Shown here piece after piece: positions 16,878 to 24,811 of a stretch of DNA of 46,451 nucleotides (the first letter of the stretch is position 1; each line of letters begins with the position of its first letter). The position numbers and the translations under genes were made by a program. Source of the DNA: Methylobacterium gregans (GTDB taxonomy: Bacteria; Pseudomonadota; Alphaproteobacteria; Rhizobiales; Beijerinckiaceae); the NCBI RefSeq assembly GCF_022179245.1, contig NZ_BPQM01000045.1, forward strand, positions 1 through 46,451. The letters run 5' to 3'. The notes beneath the pieces are model-generated. The model did not search any database. It had not been told where the DNA came from and worked only from the letters and a program-made list of their open reading frames with translations.

Positions 16878-16929
16878 GAACCGTGCGCTCGGCGCACGAT
16901 GGTTCCCCGATGTTGCCGGCTGGCAACAT
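16878..16929. repeat. Two adjacent intergenic hairpins
   Basis: The first (16878-16905) has 5 bp, then 6 bp, a TCG triloop, and a 3-nt GAT bulge on the 3' side. The second (16910-16929) is ATGTTGCC-GGCT-GGCAACAT, a perfect 8-bp stem with a 4-nt loop. Both lie in the 403-nt divergent region (16663-17065) between the TonB receptor and purB, which otherwise shows no gene. They may be REP-like elements, operators, or part of an untranslated leader of purB. Confidence 0.55.
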
Positions 16930-17065
16930 TCGGCGGCGGTGCCGGTCTCGGTCCGGGCGTGCTTCGGCGCGTTGAGCCGGGGCGGCCCGCGTGCTAGGCG
17001 CCGCGCATCGGGCGGCGTCCTCCGGGGCGCGGCCCCGCACGCACTGGACCGATCGAGGCGCCCGC

Positions 17066-18373
17066 ATGATCCCACGCTATTCTCGCCCCGCGATGAGCGC
17101 GATCTGGACGCCCGAGACACGCTTCCGGATCTGGTTCGAGATCGAGGCCCACGCCACGACGGCGCTCGCCGAGCTCGGCGTGGTGCCGAAATCCGCCGCC
17201 GAGACGATCTGGGCCAAGGGCCGGGACGCGCAGTTCGACGTCGCCCGGATCGACGAGATCGAGGCGGTGACGAAGCACGACGTCATCGCGTTCCTGACGC
17301 ACCTGGCCGAGATCGTCGGGCCGGATGCCCGCTTCGTGCACCAGGGCATGACCTCCTCGGACGTGCTCGACACCTGCCTCAACGTGCAGCTGGTGCGCGC
17401 CGCCGACATTCTGATCGCCGACGTTGACGCGCTGCTCGTGGCCCTCAAGCGCCGGGCCTTCGAGCACAAGATGACGCCGACGATCGGCCGCTCGCACGGC
17501 ATCCATGCCGAGCCCGTAACCTTTGGGCTGAAGCTCGCCCAGGCCTACGCGGAGTTCGCCCGCAACCGCGCACGCCTTGTCGCCGCCCGCGAGGAAGTCG
17601 CGACCTGCGCGATCTCGGGCGCCGTCGGCACCTTCGCCAACATCGATCCGCGGGTCGAGGAATACGTGGCGCGAGCGATGGGCCTCACCGCGGAGCCCGT
17701 CTCCACGCAGGTGATCCCCCGCGACCGGCACGCGATGTTTTTCGCGACGCTTGGCGTCGTCGCCTCCTCGCTGGAGCGCCTCGCCATCGAGGTGCGCCAC
17801 CTGCAGCGGACCGAGGTGCTGGAGGCGGAGGAGTTCTTCTCGGAGGGCCAGAAGGGCTCCTCCGCCATGCCGCACAAGCGCAATCCCGTGCTCACCGAGA
17901 ACATCACCGGGCTCGCCCGGATGGTGCGCGGCTACGCGATCCCCGCGATGGAGAACGTCGCGCTCTGGCACGAGCGCGACATCTCGCACTCCTCTGTCGA
18001 GCGCATGATCGGCCCGGACGCGACCGTCACCCTCGACTTCGCGCTCGCCCGCATGACCGGCGTCATCGACAAGCTGCTGGTCTATCCGGCCAACATGCAG
18101 AAGAACCTCGACCGGCTCGGCGGCCTCGTCCACTCGCAGCGGGTGCTGCTGGCGCTGACCCAGGCAGGCGTTTCGCGTGAGGATTCCTATCGGCTGGTCC
18201 AGCGCAACGCGATGCCGGTCTGGCGCGGCGAGGGCGACTTCCTCACCCTGCTCAAGGCCGATCCGGAGGTGATCGCGGCGCTGAAGCCGGAGGAGATCGA
18301 GGCCTGCTTCGATCTCGGCTACCACCTGAAGCACGTGGACACGATCTTCGGGCGGGTGTTCGGCGAGGCGTGA
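17066..18373 (+). CDS. purB: Adenylosuccinate lyase
   Basis: Cleaves SAICAR and adenylosuccinate in purine and AMP synthesis, releasing fumarate. The 435-residue protein shows the fumarase/lyase-superfamily signature GSSAMPHKRNP (about 264-274), the TSSDVLDT block (about 93-100) and GRSHGIHAEP (about 140-149, with the catalytic His region). Length matches the short bacterial PurB class. The ATG at 17066 begins MIPRYSRPAMSAIW, the family N-terminus; an upstream frame extends to 16991 without a family match. It is monocistronic or leads a loose group with the aminotransferase 65 nt downstream. Confidence 0.97.
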   Translation: MIPRYSRPAMSAIWTPETRFRIWFEIEAHATTALAELGVVPKSAAETIWAKGRDAQFDVARIDEIEAVTKHDVIAFLTHLAEIVGPDARFVHQGMTSSDVLDTCLNVQLVRAADILIADVDALLVALKRRAFEHKMTPTIGRSHGIHAEPVTFGLKLAQAYAEFARNRARLVAAREEVATCAISGAVGTFANIDPRVEEYVARAMGLTAEPVSTQVIPRDRHAMFFATLGVVASSLERLAIEVRHLQRTEVLEAEEFFSEGQKGSSAMPHKRNPVLTENITGLARMVRGYAIPAMENVALWHERDISHSSVERMIGPDATVTLDFALARMTGVIDKLLVYPANMQKNLDRLGGLVHSQRVLLALTQAGVSREDSYRLVQRNAMPVWRGEGDFLTLLKADPEVIAALKPEEIEACFDLGYHLKHVDTIFGRVFGEA

Positions 18374-18438
18374 GCCGCGCCGCACGAATCCTGCTTGCCT
18401 AAGCCCGCCACTCTCTGCAGCCAAAGGCCAGACCCGTC

Positions 18439-19296
18439 GTGACCAGTCCCCGCATCGTCTACCTCAACGGCGCCTTCCTGCCCTTTGAGGAGGCCAAGGT
18501 CCCGGTGATGGACCGGGGCTTCCTGTTCGCGGACGGGATCTACGAGGTCTCGGCGGTGCTCGACGGCAAGCTCGTGGACAACGCCGCGCACCTCGCCCGG
18601 CTCGACCGCTCGCTCGGCGAGATTGGCATTCGCAACCCGCACAGCCTCGCCGAGTGGGAGCGGCTGGAGACCGAGCTCGTCGCCCGCAACGGGCTCGGCG
18701 AGGGCCTCGTCTACATGCAGGTGACGCGCGGCGTGCACGAGCGCGATTTCGGCTTTCCCCCGGCCGACACCGCGCCTACCGTGGTGATGTTCACGCAGGC
18801 AAAGAGCGTCGCGGCAAACCCGCTGGCCGAGCGCGGCGCCCGGGTGATCACCGTCGAGGATATCCGCTGGAAGCGGCGCGACATCAAGTCGGTCGCGCTG
18901 CTCGCCCAGGTGCTCGCCAAGCAGGCGGCGGTGGCGGCGGGCGTCTCCGAGGCCTGGATGGTCGAGGACGGGGCGGTCACAGAGGGCTCGTCGTCCACCG
19001 CCTTCATCGTCACGCGGGATCGGCGCCTCGTCACCCGCCCGCTCTCGACGGCCCTCCTGCCCGGCATTACCCGGGCGGCGGTGCTGCGCCTCGCCGAGGA
19101 AGCCGAGCTGACGGTGGAGGAGCGGCTCTTCTCGGTCGAGGAGGCCCGCGCCGCGCAGGAAGCCTTCTATACCAGCGCCTCCTCCTTCGTGATGCCGGTC
19201 GTCGAGATCGACGGCGCAAGCATCGACGACGGCCGGCCCGGGCCTCTCACCCGGCGGCTGCGGGAGCTCTACATCGGCATGGCCCGCGCGGGCTGA
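18439..19296 (+). CDS. D-amino-acid transaminase-like PLP enzyme (fold type IV)
   Basis: PLP aminotransferase of the branched-chain/D-alanine/ADC-lyase fold. Seen in the 285-residue protein: VPVMDRGFLFADGIYEV (21-37), RRDIKSVALL with the PLP Lys150, and VTEGSSSTAFIV with the family EGSSSN-like phosphate loop. The block DRGFLFADGIYEV and the YMQVTRGVHERDF motif favour D-amino-acid transaminase over IlvE or PabC. The start is GTG at 18439. D-alanine and D-glutamate supply for cell wall is the usual role. The residues deciding exact substrate were not resolved here. Confidence 0.85.
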   Translation: MTSPRIVYLNGAFLPFEEAKVPVMDRGFLFADGIYEVSAVLDGKLVDNAAHLARLDRSLGEIGIRNPHSLAEWERLETELVARNGLGEGLVYMQVTRGVHERDFGFPPADTAPTVVMFTQAKSVAANPLAERGARVITVEDIRWKRRDIKSVALLAQVLAKQAAVAAGVSEAWMVEDGAVTEGSSSTAFIVTRDRRLVTRPLSTALLPGITRAAVLRLAEEAELTVEERLFSVEEARAAQEAFYTSASSFVMPVVEIDGASIDDGRPGPLTRRLRELYIGMARAG

Positions 19297-19360
19297 TCTC
19301 GGAACGGATCCTCTCAGCCCTCGTTCCCCCTGCCGTACCGAGGTCTGAGAGAGATACGAG

Positions 19361-19702
19361 ATGCGCAAGATCCTGACCGGTTTCGCTGCCGGGGCGCTCG
19401 CCCTCGCGGCCTCGGCCGCGCTCGCGCAGAACCCCGATGCCCCCCTGAAGAACCGCGACACCGACCCGGCCCTGCCGCCCCAGAGCCAGACGCCGCCGGA
19501 CCGGGTCCGCCCCGAGGCCGACGCTCCGCCGAAGGACCAGAACCTCAGCGACAAGCTCCAGAAGAACGATGGCGTGATCAAGCCGCCCGGCAACGCCGCC
19601 GAGGGCATGGTGGTGAGGCCGCCGGAATCCGGCGGCGGGACGATGCCTGTGATCAAGCCGGGCGACTTGCCGGGCCGCCAGCCCGGAACGGAAGCGAAGT
19701 AG
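19361..19702 (+). CDS. Small secreted proline-rich protein, unknown
   Basis: A 113-residue protein that I do not recognise. The first 22 residues are a clear Sec signal (MRKILTGFAAGALALAASAALA, cleavage after ALA). The mature part of about 90 residues is hydrophilic, proline- and aspartate-rich and without cysteines: KNRDTDPALPPQ, then KDQNLSDKLQKNDGVIKPPG and PVIKPGDLPGRQPG. Such composition suggests a disordered periplasmic or surface protein. A ribosome site (GAGAGATACGAG) precedes the ATG. It stands alone between the transaminase and matB genes, with 64 nt upstream. Confidence 0.75.
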   Translation: MRKILTGFAAGALALAASAALAQNPDAPLKNRDTDPALPPQSQTPPDRVRPEADAPPKDQNLSDKLQKNDGVIKPPGNAAEGMVVRPPESGGGTMPVIKPGDLPGRQPGTEAK

Positions 19703-19754
19703 GACTCGCCGCGCCCGCTGGCGCGCGCGCGCGGCTGTGCTAGGGCTCGCCGCC

Positions 19755-21275
19755 ATGACGAATCATCTGTTCGCCCTCGTGCGGGAGAGCCTGCCCGCCG
19801 ATTCCGCCAAGACCTTCATCGAGACGCCCGACGGGCGAACCTACAGCTACGCCGACTTGCTGGCACGTTCGGGTGCCTACGCGGCGGCGTTGCAAGAGCT
19901 CGGCGTCCGGCCCGGCGACCGCGTCGCGGCGCAGGTCGAGAAGAGCCCCGAGGTGGTGTTCCTCTATCTCGGCGCGGTGCGGGCCGGGGCGGTCTTCCTG
20001 CCGCTCAACACCGCCTACACGGCGGCCGAGATCGGCTACTTCCTGCGCGATGCGGAGCCGGCGGTCTTCGTCTGCGACACGGGCCGGCGCGACGCGCTCG
20101 CCGACGTGGCCGCGAGGGCGGGCGTCGCCCACATGCTCACCCTCGATGGTGCAGGCCAAGGCAGCGCCGCAGAGGCCGCGGACCGGGCCGATCCGAACGC
20201 GTTCGCCGACGTGGTGCGGGTGGCGGACGACCTCGCGGCGATCCTCTATACCTCGGGAACGACCGGGCGCTCCAAGGGCGCCATGCTCTCCCACGAGAAC
20301 CTCGCCTCGAACGCCCGGACGCTGAGGGAATTCTGGCGCTTCACGTCCGACGACGTGCTGATCCACGCGCTGCCGGTCTTCCACACGCACGGCCTGTTCG
20401 TGGCCACCAACACGGTGCTGGTGTCGGGCGGCACGATGCTGTTCCTGCCCCGGCTCGATCCGAAGCTGATCCTCCGCCTGATGCCGCGTGCGACCAGCAT
20501 GATGGGCGTGCCGACCTTCTACACCCGCCTGCTGAAGGAGCCCGGTCTCGACCGCGAGGCCACCGGGCACATGCGCCTCTTCGTTTCCGGCTCGGCCCCG
20601 CTGCTGGCCGAGACGCACCGGGAGTGGCAGGCCCGCACCGGCCACGCCATCCTCGAGCGCTACGGCATGACCGAGACCAACATGAGCACCTCGAATCCCT
20701 ACGAGGGCGCGCGGGTGGCTGGCACGGTCGGGTTGCCGCTGCCGGGCGTGAGGATCCGGGTGGTCGACCCGGAGACCGGCAAGGTATTACCGGCGGACAC
20801 GGTCGGCATGATCGAGGTGAAGGGACCGAATGTCTTCCAGGGCTACTGGCGCATGCCGGAGAAGACGGCGGCCGAGTTCCGGGCCGACGGTTTCTTCATT
20901 ACGGGCGACCTCGGCAAGATCGACGCCGACGGCTACGTCCACATCGTCGGGCGCGGCAAGGACCTGATCATCACGGGCGGCTTCAACGTCTACCCGAAGG
21001 AGGTCGAGACTGAGATCGACGCGATGCCGGGCGTGGTCGAGTCGGCGGTGATCGGTCTGAACCACCCCGATTTCGGCGAGGGCGTCACCGCTGTGGTCGT
21101 GGCGAGCGAGAACGCCCCGGACGAGGCCGCGATCCTCGCCCATCTCGAGGGGCGGCTCGCCAAGTTCAAATGCCCGAAACGGGTCCTCTTCGCCGACGAG
21201 CTCCCTCGCAACACCATGGGCAAGGTGCAGAAGAACCTGCTGCGCGAGGCGCATGCGGGGCTCTACGGGGGCTGA
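19755..21275 (+). CDS. matB: Malonyl-CoA synthetase
   Basis: Adenylates malonate and transfers it to CoA, supplying malonyl-CoA. The 506-residue ANL-family enzyme has the AMP-binding loop YTSGTTGRSKGAMLSH (about 165-180), VFHTHGLFVATN, FVSGSAPLLAETHREW, the A5 motif ERYGMTETNMSTSNPY and the catalytic Lys490 in RNTMGKVQKNLL. Recalled alphaproteobacterial MatB sequences match closely through these blocks, in particular TETNMSTSNPY, which separates MatB from generic acyl-CoA ligases. Lys490 is the position known to be acetylated in a related MatB. ATG at 19755. Malonate transport (MatC) or decarboxylase (MatA) genes are not beside it. Confidence 0.94.
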   Translation: MTNHLFALVRESLPADSAKTFIETPDGRTYSYADLLARSGAYAAALQELGVRPGDRVAAQVEKSPEVVFLYLGAVRAGAVFLPLNTAYTAAEIGYFLRDAEPAVFVCDTGRRDALADVAARAGVAHMLTLDGAGQGSAAEAADRADPNAFADVVRVADDLAAILYTSGTTGRSKGAMLSHENLASNARTLREFWRFTSDDVLIHALPVFHTHGLFVATNTVLVSGGTMLFLPRLDPKLILRLMPRATSMMGVPTFYTRLLKEPGLDREATGHMRLFVSGSAPLLAETHREWQARTGHAILERYGMTETNMSTSNPYEGARVAGTVGLPLPGVRIRVVDPETGKVLPADTVGMIEVKGPNVFQGYWRMPEKTAAEFRADGFFITGDLGKIDADGYVHIVGRGKDLIITGGFNVYPKEVETEIDAMPGVVESAVIGLNHPDFGEGVTAVVVASENAPDEAAILAHLEGRLAKFKCPKRVLFADELPRNTMGKVQKNLLREAHAGLYGG

Positions 21276-21370
21276 GCCGCCCGTCCCACAGCGGCCGGCG
21301 GAACACCCCGCCCCACGGCGACGTTTGGCACCGGTGCGCGACCAAGCGCATGCCGGTGCCCGACTGCCTC

Positions 21371-22519
21371 ATGCCCGCCCACGATCCCCGCCCGTCCGCA
21401 CCGCCGGAGGGCGCCCCCGCGTCGGTCCTGTGGACGATGCTGCTCGGCACCGCCCTCGTCGCCCTCGCGCTCGCTCCCAAGCGCGCGCCCGATGAGGACG
21501 CCATCGAGCCGCCGCAGCGGACCGAGACCGGCGCCCACTCCTACACCGGCCGCTCGGCGGCGCTGGTGGCCGCCACGCAGCCGGAGCGCGGGCGCGGCGC
21601 CCGCAGGCCGGACGAGATTCCCCAGAACGGGTGGAAGGACATCGCCTACCGGATCTACCTCGAGTTCAACAAGGACCGGGTGCTCTCGGTCGCGGCGGGC
21701 GTGACCTTCTACACGCTGCTCTCGCTGTTCCCGGCGATCGCCGCCCTGGTCTCCTGCTACGGCCTCTTCGCGGACGCCAACGTCATCAACGAGCATTTGG
21801 CGGCGCTGTACGGCGTCCTGCCCTCGGGCGCGATCGACATCATCGGCGAGCAGGTCAAGCGCATCACCGCAAAGGGCGGCGGCGCGCTGAGCTTCACCTT
21901 CCTGACGAGCCTCGCGCTCTCGCTCTGGAGCGCGAACGCCGCCATGAAGGCGATGTTCGACGCGCTCAACGTCGTCTACGAGGAGGAGGAGAAGCGCAGC
22001 TTTCTCATGCTGAACCTGCGCTCGCTCACCTTCACGGTCGGCGCCCTCGTCTTCATCATCCTGGCGCTCACCTCGATCGTGGTGCTGCCGGTGGTGTTCA
22101 ACTTCGTCGGCATCAGCGACAGCGCCTGGCTGGTCGCGGCCCTGCGCTGGCCGGCGCTGCTCCTCGTCCTGCTCGGTGGTCTCGCGGTGCTCTACCGCTA
22201 CGGTCCGAGCCGTGAGCACGCCCGCTGGCGCTGGGTGGGCGTCGGCAGCGTCGTGGCGGCGCTGCTCTGGCTCGTGGCCTCCCTCCTGTTCTCCTGGTAC
22301 GTGGCCAATTTCGGCAATTACAACGAGACCTACGGGTCCCTCGGCGCCGTCATCGGCTTCATGACCTGGATCTGGATCTCCTCCACGATCGTGCTGCTCG
22401 GCGGCGAGATCAACGCCGAGATCGAGCACCAGACCGCTGTCGACACCACCACCGGCCCCGCGCTCCCGATGGGGCGCAGGGAGGCTCGCATGGCCGATTC
22501 TCTCGGCGCGGCGGCGTGA
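21371..22519 (+). CDS. YihY/virulence factor BrkB family membrane protein
   Basis: A polytopic inner-membrane protein of the YihY family (older name ribonuclease BN, an assignment since withdrawn). The 382-residue protein has an unusual N-terminal part: one membrane helix at about 18-34 ([17 protein letters not shown]), then a charged linker to about 90, before the family domain with about six helices. Family blocks are [40 protein letters not shown] and [19 protein letters not shown]. Start could be 21371 or 21350; neither has a strong ribosome site. Function unknown. It ends 58 nt before msrB. Confidence 0.85.
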   Translation: MPAHDPRPSAPPEGAPASVLWTMLLGTALVALALAPKRAPDEDAIEPPQRTETGAHSYTGRSAALVAATQPERGRGARRPDEIPQNGWKDIAYRIYLEFNKDRVLSVAAGVTFYTLLSLFPAIAALVSCYGLFADANVINEHLAALYGVLPSGAIDIIGEQVKRITAKGGGALSFTFLTSLALSLWSANAAMKAMFDALNVVYEEEEKRSFLMLNLRSLTFTVGALVFIILALTSIVVLPVVFNFVGISDSAWLVAALRWPALLLVLLGGLAVLYRYGPSREHARWRWVGVGSVVAALLWLVASLLFSWYVANFGNYNETYGSLGAVIGFMTWIWISSTIVLLGGEINAEIEHQTAVDTTTGPALPMGRREARMADSLGAAA

Positions 22520-22577
22520 CGACTCGCGCGCCCGGACGCGAACCGCCATATCTGCCCCGACAGAGATGGAGGAAACG

Positions 22578-22991
22578 ATGGCTGTGACCGACGCGACGAG
22601 CGCCCCGGAGATCCGGAGCGACGCCGAATGGCGCGACGCGCTCACCCCCGACCAGTACCGCGTGCTGCGCGAGCACGGCACCGAGCGCGCCGGCACGAGC
22701 TGCCTGCTCGCCGAGAAGCGGTCCGGCACCTTCACCTGCGCGGGCTGCGGCGCGCCGCTCTTCGAGCAGGGCACCAAGTTCGAATCCGGCACCGGCTGGC
22801 CGAGCTTCTTCGAGCCTCTTCCCGATGCCGTCGAGACCACGGTCGATCGGAGCCACTGGATGGTTCGCACCGAGGTGCACTGCGCCCGCTGCAAGGGGCA
22901 TCTCGGCCACGTCTTCGACGACGGACCGGCCCCGACCGGCCTGCGCTACTGCATGAACGGCGTGGCGATGAACTTCGAGCCGGCCGAGTAG
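22578..22991 (+). CDS. msrB: Peptide-methionine (R)-S-oxide reductase MsrB
   Basis: Reduces methionine-R-sulfoxide in proteins. The 137-residue protein has the structural zinc cysteines Cys54/Cys57 and Cys102/Cys105, the GTGWPSF motif (71-77), [10 protein letters not shown] (107-116) and catalytic Cys125 in [10 protein letters not shown] chose the ATG at 22578, which follows TGGAGGAAACG; an ATG at 22566 would add four residues. Cytoplasmic, since there is no signal peptide. No msrA neighbour. Confidence 0.97.
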   Translation: MAVTDATSAPEIRSDAEWRDALTPDQYRVLREHGTERAGTSCLLAEKRSGTFTCAGCGAPLFEQGTKFESGTGWPSFFEPLPDAVETTVDRSHWMVRTEVHCARCKGHLGHVFDDGPAPTGLRYCMNGVAMNFEPAE

Positions 22992-23001
22992 CCGGCTCGA
23001 A
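22974..23001 (+). terminator. Hairpin spanning the msrB stop codon
   Basis: TTCGAGCCGG (22974-22983) pairs perfectly with CCGGCTCGAA (22992-23001) over an 8-nt loop that contains the stop codon. No T-tract follows, so this is more likely a 3'-end stabiliser or partial terminator than a full intrinsic terminator. Confidence 0.5.
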
Positions 23002-23295
23002 CCGAACGAATCCGTGGGGATGGCGCCGACGATCCGGGGCTATCTCCGGGTTTCGTCTTGATTTCGGCGGCTTTCTGCTTAGTCCCTGACGGTACGAGAG
23101 GTTGTAATCGCTCTGTCGACCGGCAATCGCGCGCCCTGCGCGCGGCTCGGCTGGCCAGGCGCCTGACCCCCAGGGGTCTCGACTGCCCAGGCCCGTCCGC
23201 TCCCGGTCTTCCGACGACCAAGACCCGAACGGCGACACACCGGTCCGCACCGGCGGTCGGCGTAACGCCGGAAGGCTTAAGCGGAGGTAAAGAGT
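23002..23295. other. Intergenic leader before the CYTH-like gene
   Basis: No gene is seen in these 294 nt. A 7-bp stem with a 3-nt loop (23128-23144, CGCGCGC-CCT-GCGCGCG) is the strongest structure. The end carries GCGGAGG eight bases before the ATG at 23296, a strong ribosome site. Confidence 0.5.
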
Positions 23296-24225
23296 ATGAG
23301 CGTCGTCCGCCGTTTCCTGATCGCGCCCGCGCTGGTCCGTCTGATCCGCAAGGAGCGCGGCGGCTCGCGCATCACCGAGGGCTACTTCGCCCCGCAGGCC
23401 GGCCGCACCTCCTTCGTGCGCGTCGATGGGCAGAATTGCCACCTCGTGCTCACCGTGAAGGGCGCCGACGGGGTGCTCAACGAGGAGCGCACCGAGGTGC
23501 CGCGGGCCCACGGGGACGCGCTCCTCGACGTCTGCCCCGGCAAGGCCGCCTACGACCGCACCGCGCTCACCGTCGCGGGCCGCGAGGTGCTGATAGACCG
23601 CTACGTCAGCCCCGGCACCCTCGACCTGGTCAGCGTCGGCTTCGACAACGAGAACGACGCCCGCGGCTTCTCGGCGCCGGCCTGGTTCGGCCGCGAGGTG
23701 AGCGAGGACGCCGCCTTCGAGCGTCAGGCCGTGGCGCTGCAGGGCGTCCCGCAGGCGGGCGACGTGGCTCTGAGCAACGCCGCGCTCGACGCGGTGCTCG
23801 ACCTGCTGGAGCCGCGCTTCGGCTTCGGCCGCTACGGCAACAACACCAGCTCCCGCCCGGCGGAGCCCCGCGCCGAGGGCGATGAGGGCGTCGTGAACTC
23901 CCTGCGGCGCATCGCGGGTGGCGGTGCCGCCGCGGCGCCCGCAGCGGCCGTGGCTGCGCCGGAGGTTGCCCCGGAGCAGCCGATCGAGCAGCCCGCGCCG
24001 GCCCATGAGCCCGCCGCCGAGCCGGCTCCGGCCCCGGCGTCTGCCTCCGAGGAGCAGCGTCCGACCGACGCGCGCATCGACGACGTGATCGAGAGCCTCT
24101 CGCAGGCACTCGGCGCAGCGATCCAGCAACCGCAGGAGCCGGCGCAGCCCGCCGGCGGCGAGGATCCGGGCGCGGCCTTCGAGCGCTGGACCGTGCGCCC
24201 GCGCCGGACCCAGCCGCAAACCTGA
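23296..24225 (+). CDS. Protein with a degenerate CYTH-like domain and Ala/Pro-rich tail
   Basis: The first about 145 of 309 residues align by eye with small CYTH (triphosphate tunnel) proteins: RRFLI (5-9) at the place of the family's ERKFLV, ITEGYF (26-31) for RQGYL, FVRVDG (39-44) for the VRVRI strand, LVLTVKG (50-56) for the AFLTIKG strand, and APAWFGREVSED (131-142) for the conserved PAWLGREVTGD. However the EXEXK signature that defines the active tunnel is reduced to VVRRF, and the Glu pair of the usual VAEVELE strand is missing. So catalysis is doubtful. A low-complexity Ala/Pro/Glu region (about 213-254) leads to a short conserved-looking helix DARIDDVIESLSQALGAAI-like at 259-277. Strong ribosome site, terminator downstream, no operon partners. 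Confidence 0.6.
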   Translation: MSVVRRFLIAPALVRLIRKERGGSRITEGYFAPQAGRTSFVRVDGQNCHLVLTVKGADGVLNEERTEVPRAHGDALLDVCPGKAAYDRTALTVAGREVLIDRYVSPGTLDLVSVGFDNENDARGFSAPAWFGREVSEDAAFERQAVALQGVPQAGDVALSNAALDAVLDLLEPRFGFGRYGNNTSSRPAEPRAEGDEGVVNSLRRIAGGGAAAAPAAAVAAPEVAPEQPIEQPAPAHEPAAEPAPAPASASEEQRPTDARIDDVIESLSQALGAAIQQPQEPAQPAGGEDPGAAFERWTVRPRRTQPQT

Positions 24226-24264
24226 GGCCGGCTCCCGAATCCGGCTTCGCCCGAACGCCTTCGC

Positions 24265-24301
24265 GCCCGGCAGTGCCCCCGCTCTGCCGGGCGACGTTTT
24301 T
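24265..24301 (+). terminator. Rho-independent terminator
   Basis: GCCCGGCAG (24265-24273) pairs perfectly with CTGCCGGGC (24284-24292) over a 10-nt loop, followed by GACG and TTTTT (24297-24301). It lies 40 nt after the CYTH-like gene and is the clearest intrinsic terminator in this part of the window. Confidence 0.85.
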
Positions 24302-24811
24302 CAAGAGGGGCACGACCCTGACCCTTCCGCTGGAGCAGCGGTGGGGCGGATTACAGGTGACCTCCCTGCCCGCAGAGCGCAGGGCGCCGGACTTTCGCAC
24401 GCGGTGCGTGCAGTCCCCGGCCCGGACGCTTCGAGCGCCGCGGTCTCCATGACGATGCCGGGACAGACGAATCGCGTCGTCTCGCACCCGCGGGCGCTGA
24501 ACCTCTATAGCGCCTCTGTCTGTTCAGCTCTCTCGCGATGCGCGGCTGCGCCGCGACAGTCTCCGAGCCTAGAGGCGCGCGCTCGACGTCTGGGAACGCC
24601 GTCTGAGACCGGAGAGCCGTGCACGGGATCCGGGGATTTTTGTCACGCATCATGCCGTGGCCGCGACCGGTCCGGCGTTGAGGGGCCGTGGCAAAGCCGC
24701 TAGAGCAACCGAAGGCGCGGTTTCATCCGTGCTGCGCGAAAAAAATCGGATGTGTGTCCCCGTTGCGGGACCGCGAGGAAGCACGGGCTCGCCGTGCGCC
24801 GGGGGGACCGG
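24302..24811. other. Long intergenic region before dctA, with a bulged hairpin
   Basis: About 510 nt without a convincing gene; a 120-codon frame at 24341-24703 has no family features and no ribosome site. At 24389-24416 there is a hairpin of 5 bp plus 6 bp with a 3-nt bulge and 3-nt loop, with the same architecture as the one at 16878-16905 when read on the minus strand. The segment just before dctA (24735-24811) is A-rich then G-rich and ends with a good ribosome site. The length suggests regulated dctA expression, but no DctD/sigma-54 site of clear quality was found. Confidence 0.45.

Noticed and set aside
24341..24703. 120-codon frame in the dctA upstream region
   Set aside because: No ribosome site, no recognisable domain, and it crosses the bulged hairpin; more likely non-coding.
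24735..24760. Possible sigma-54 promoter before dctA
   Set aside because: No GG-N10-GC element with proper flanking bases was found.
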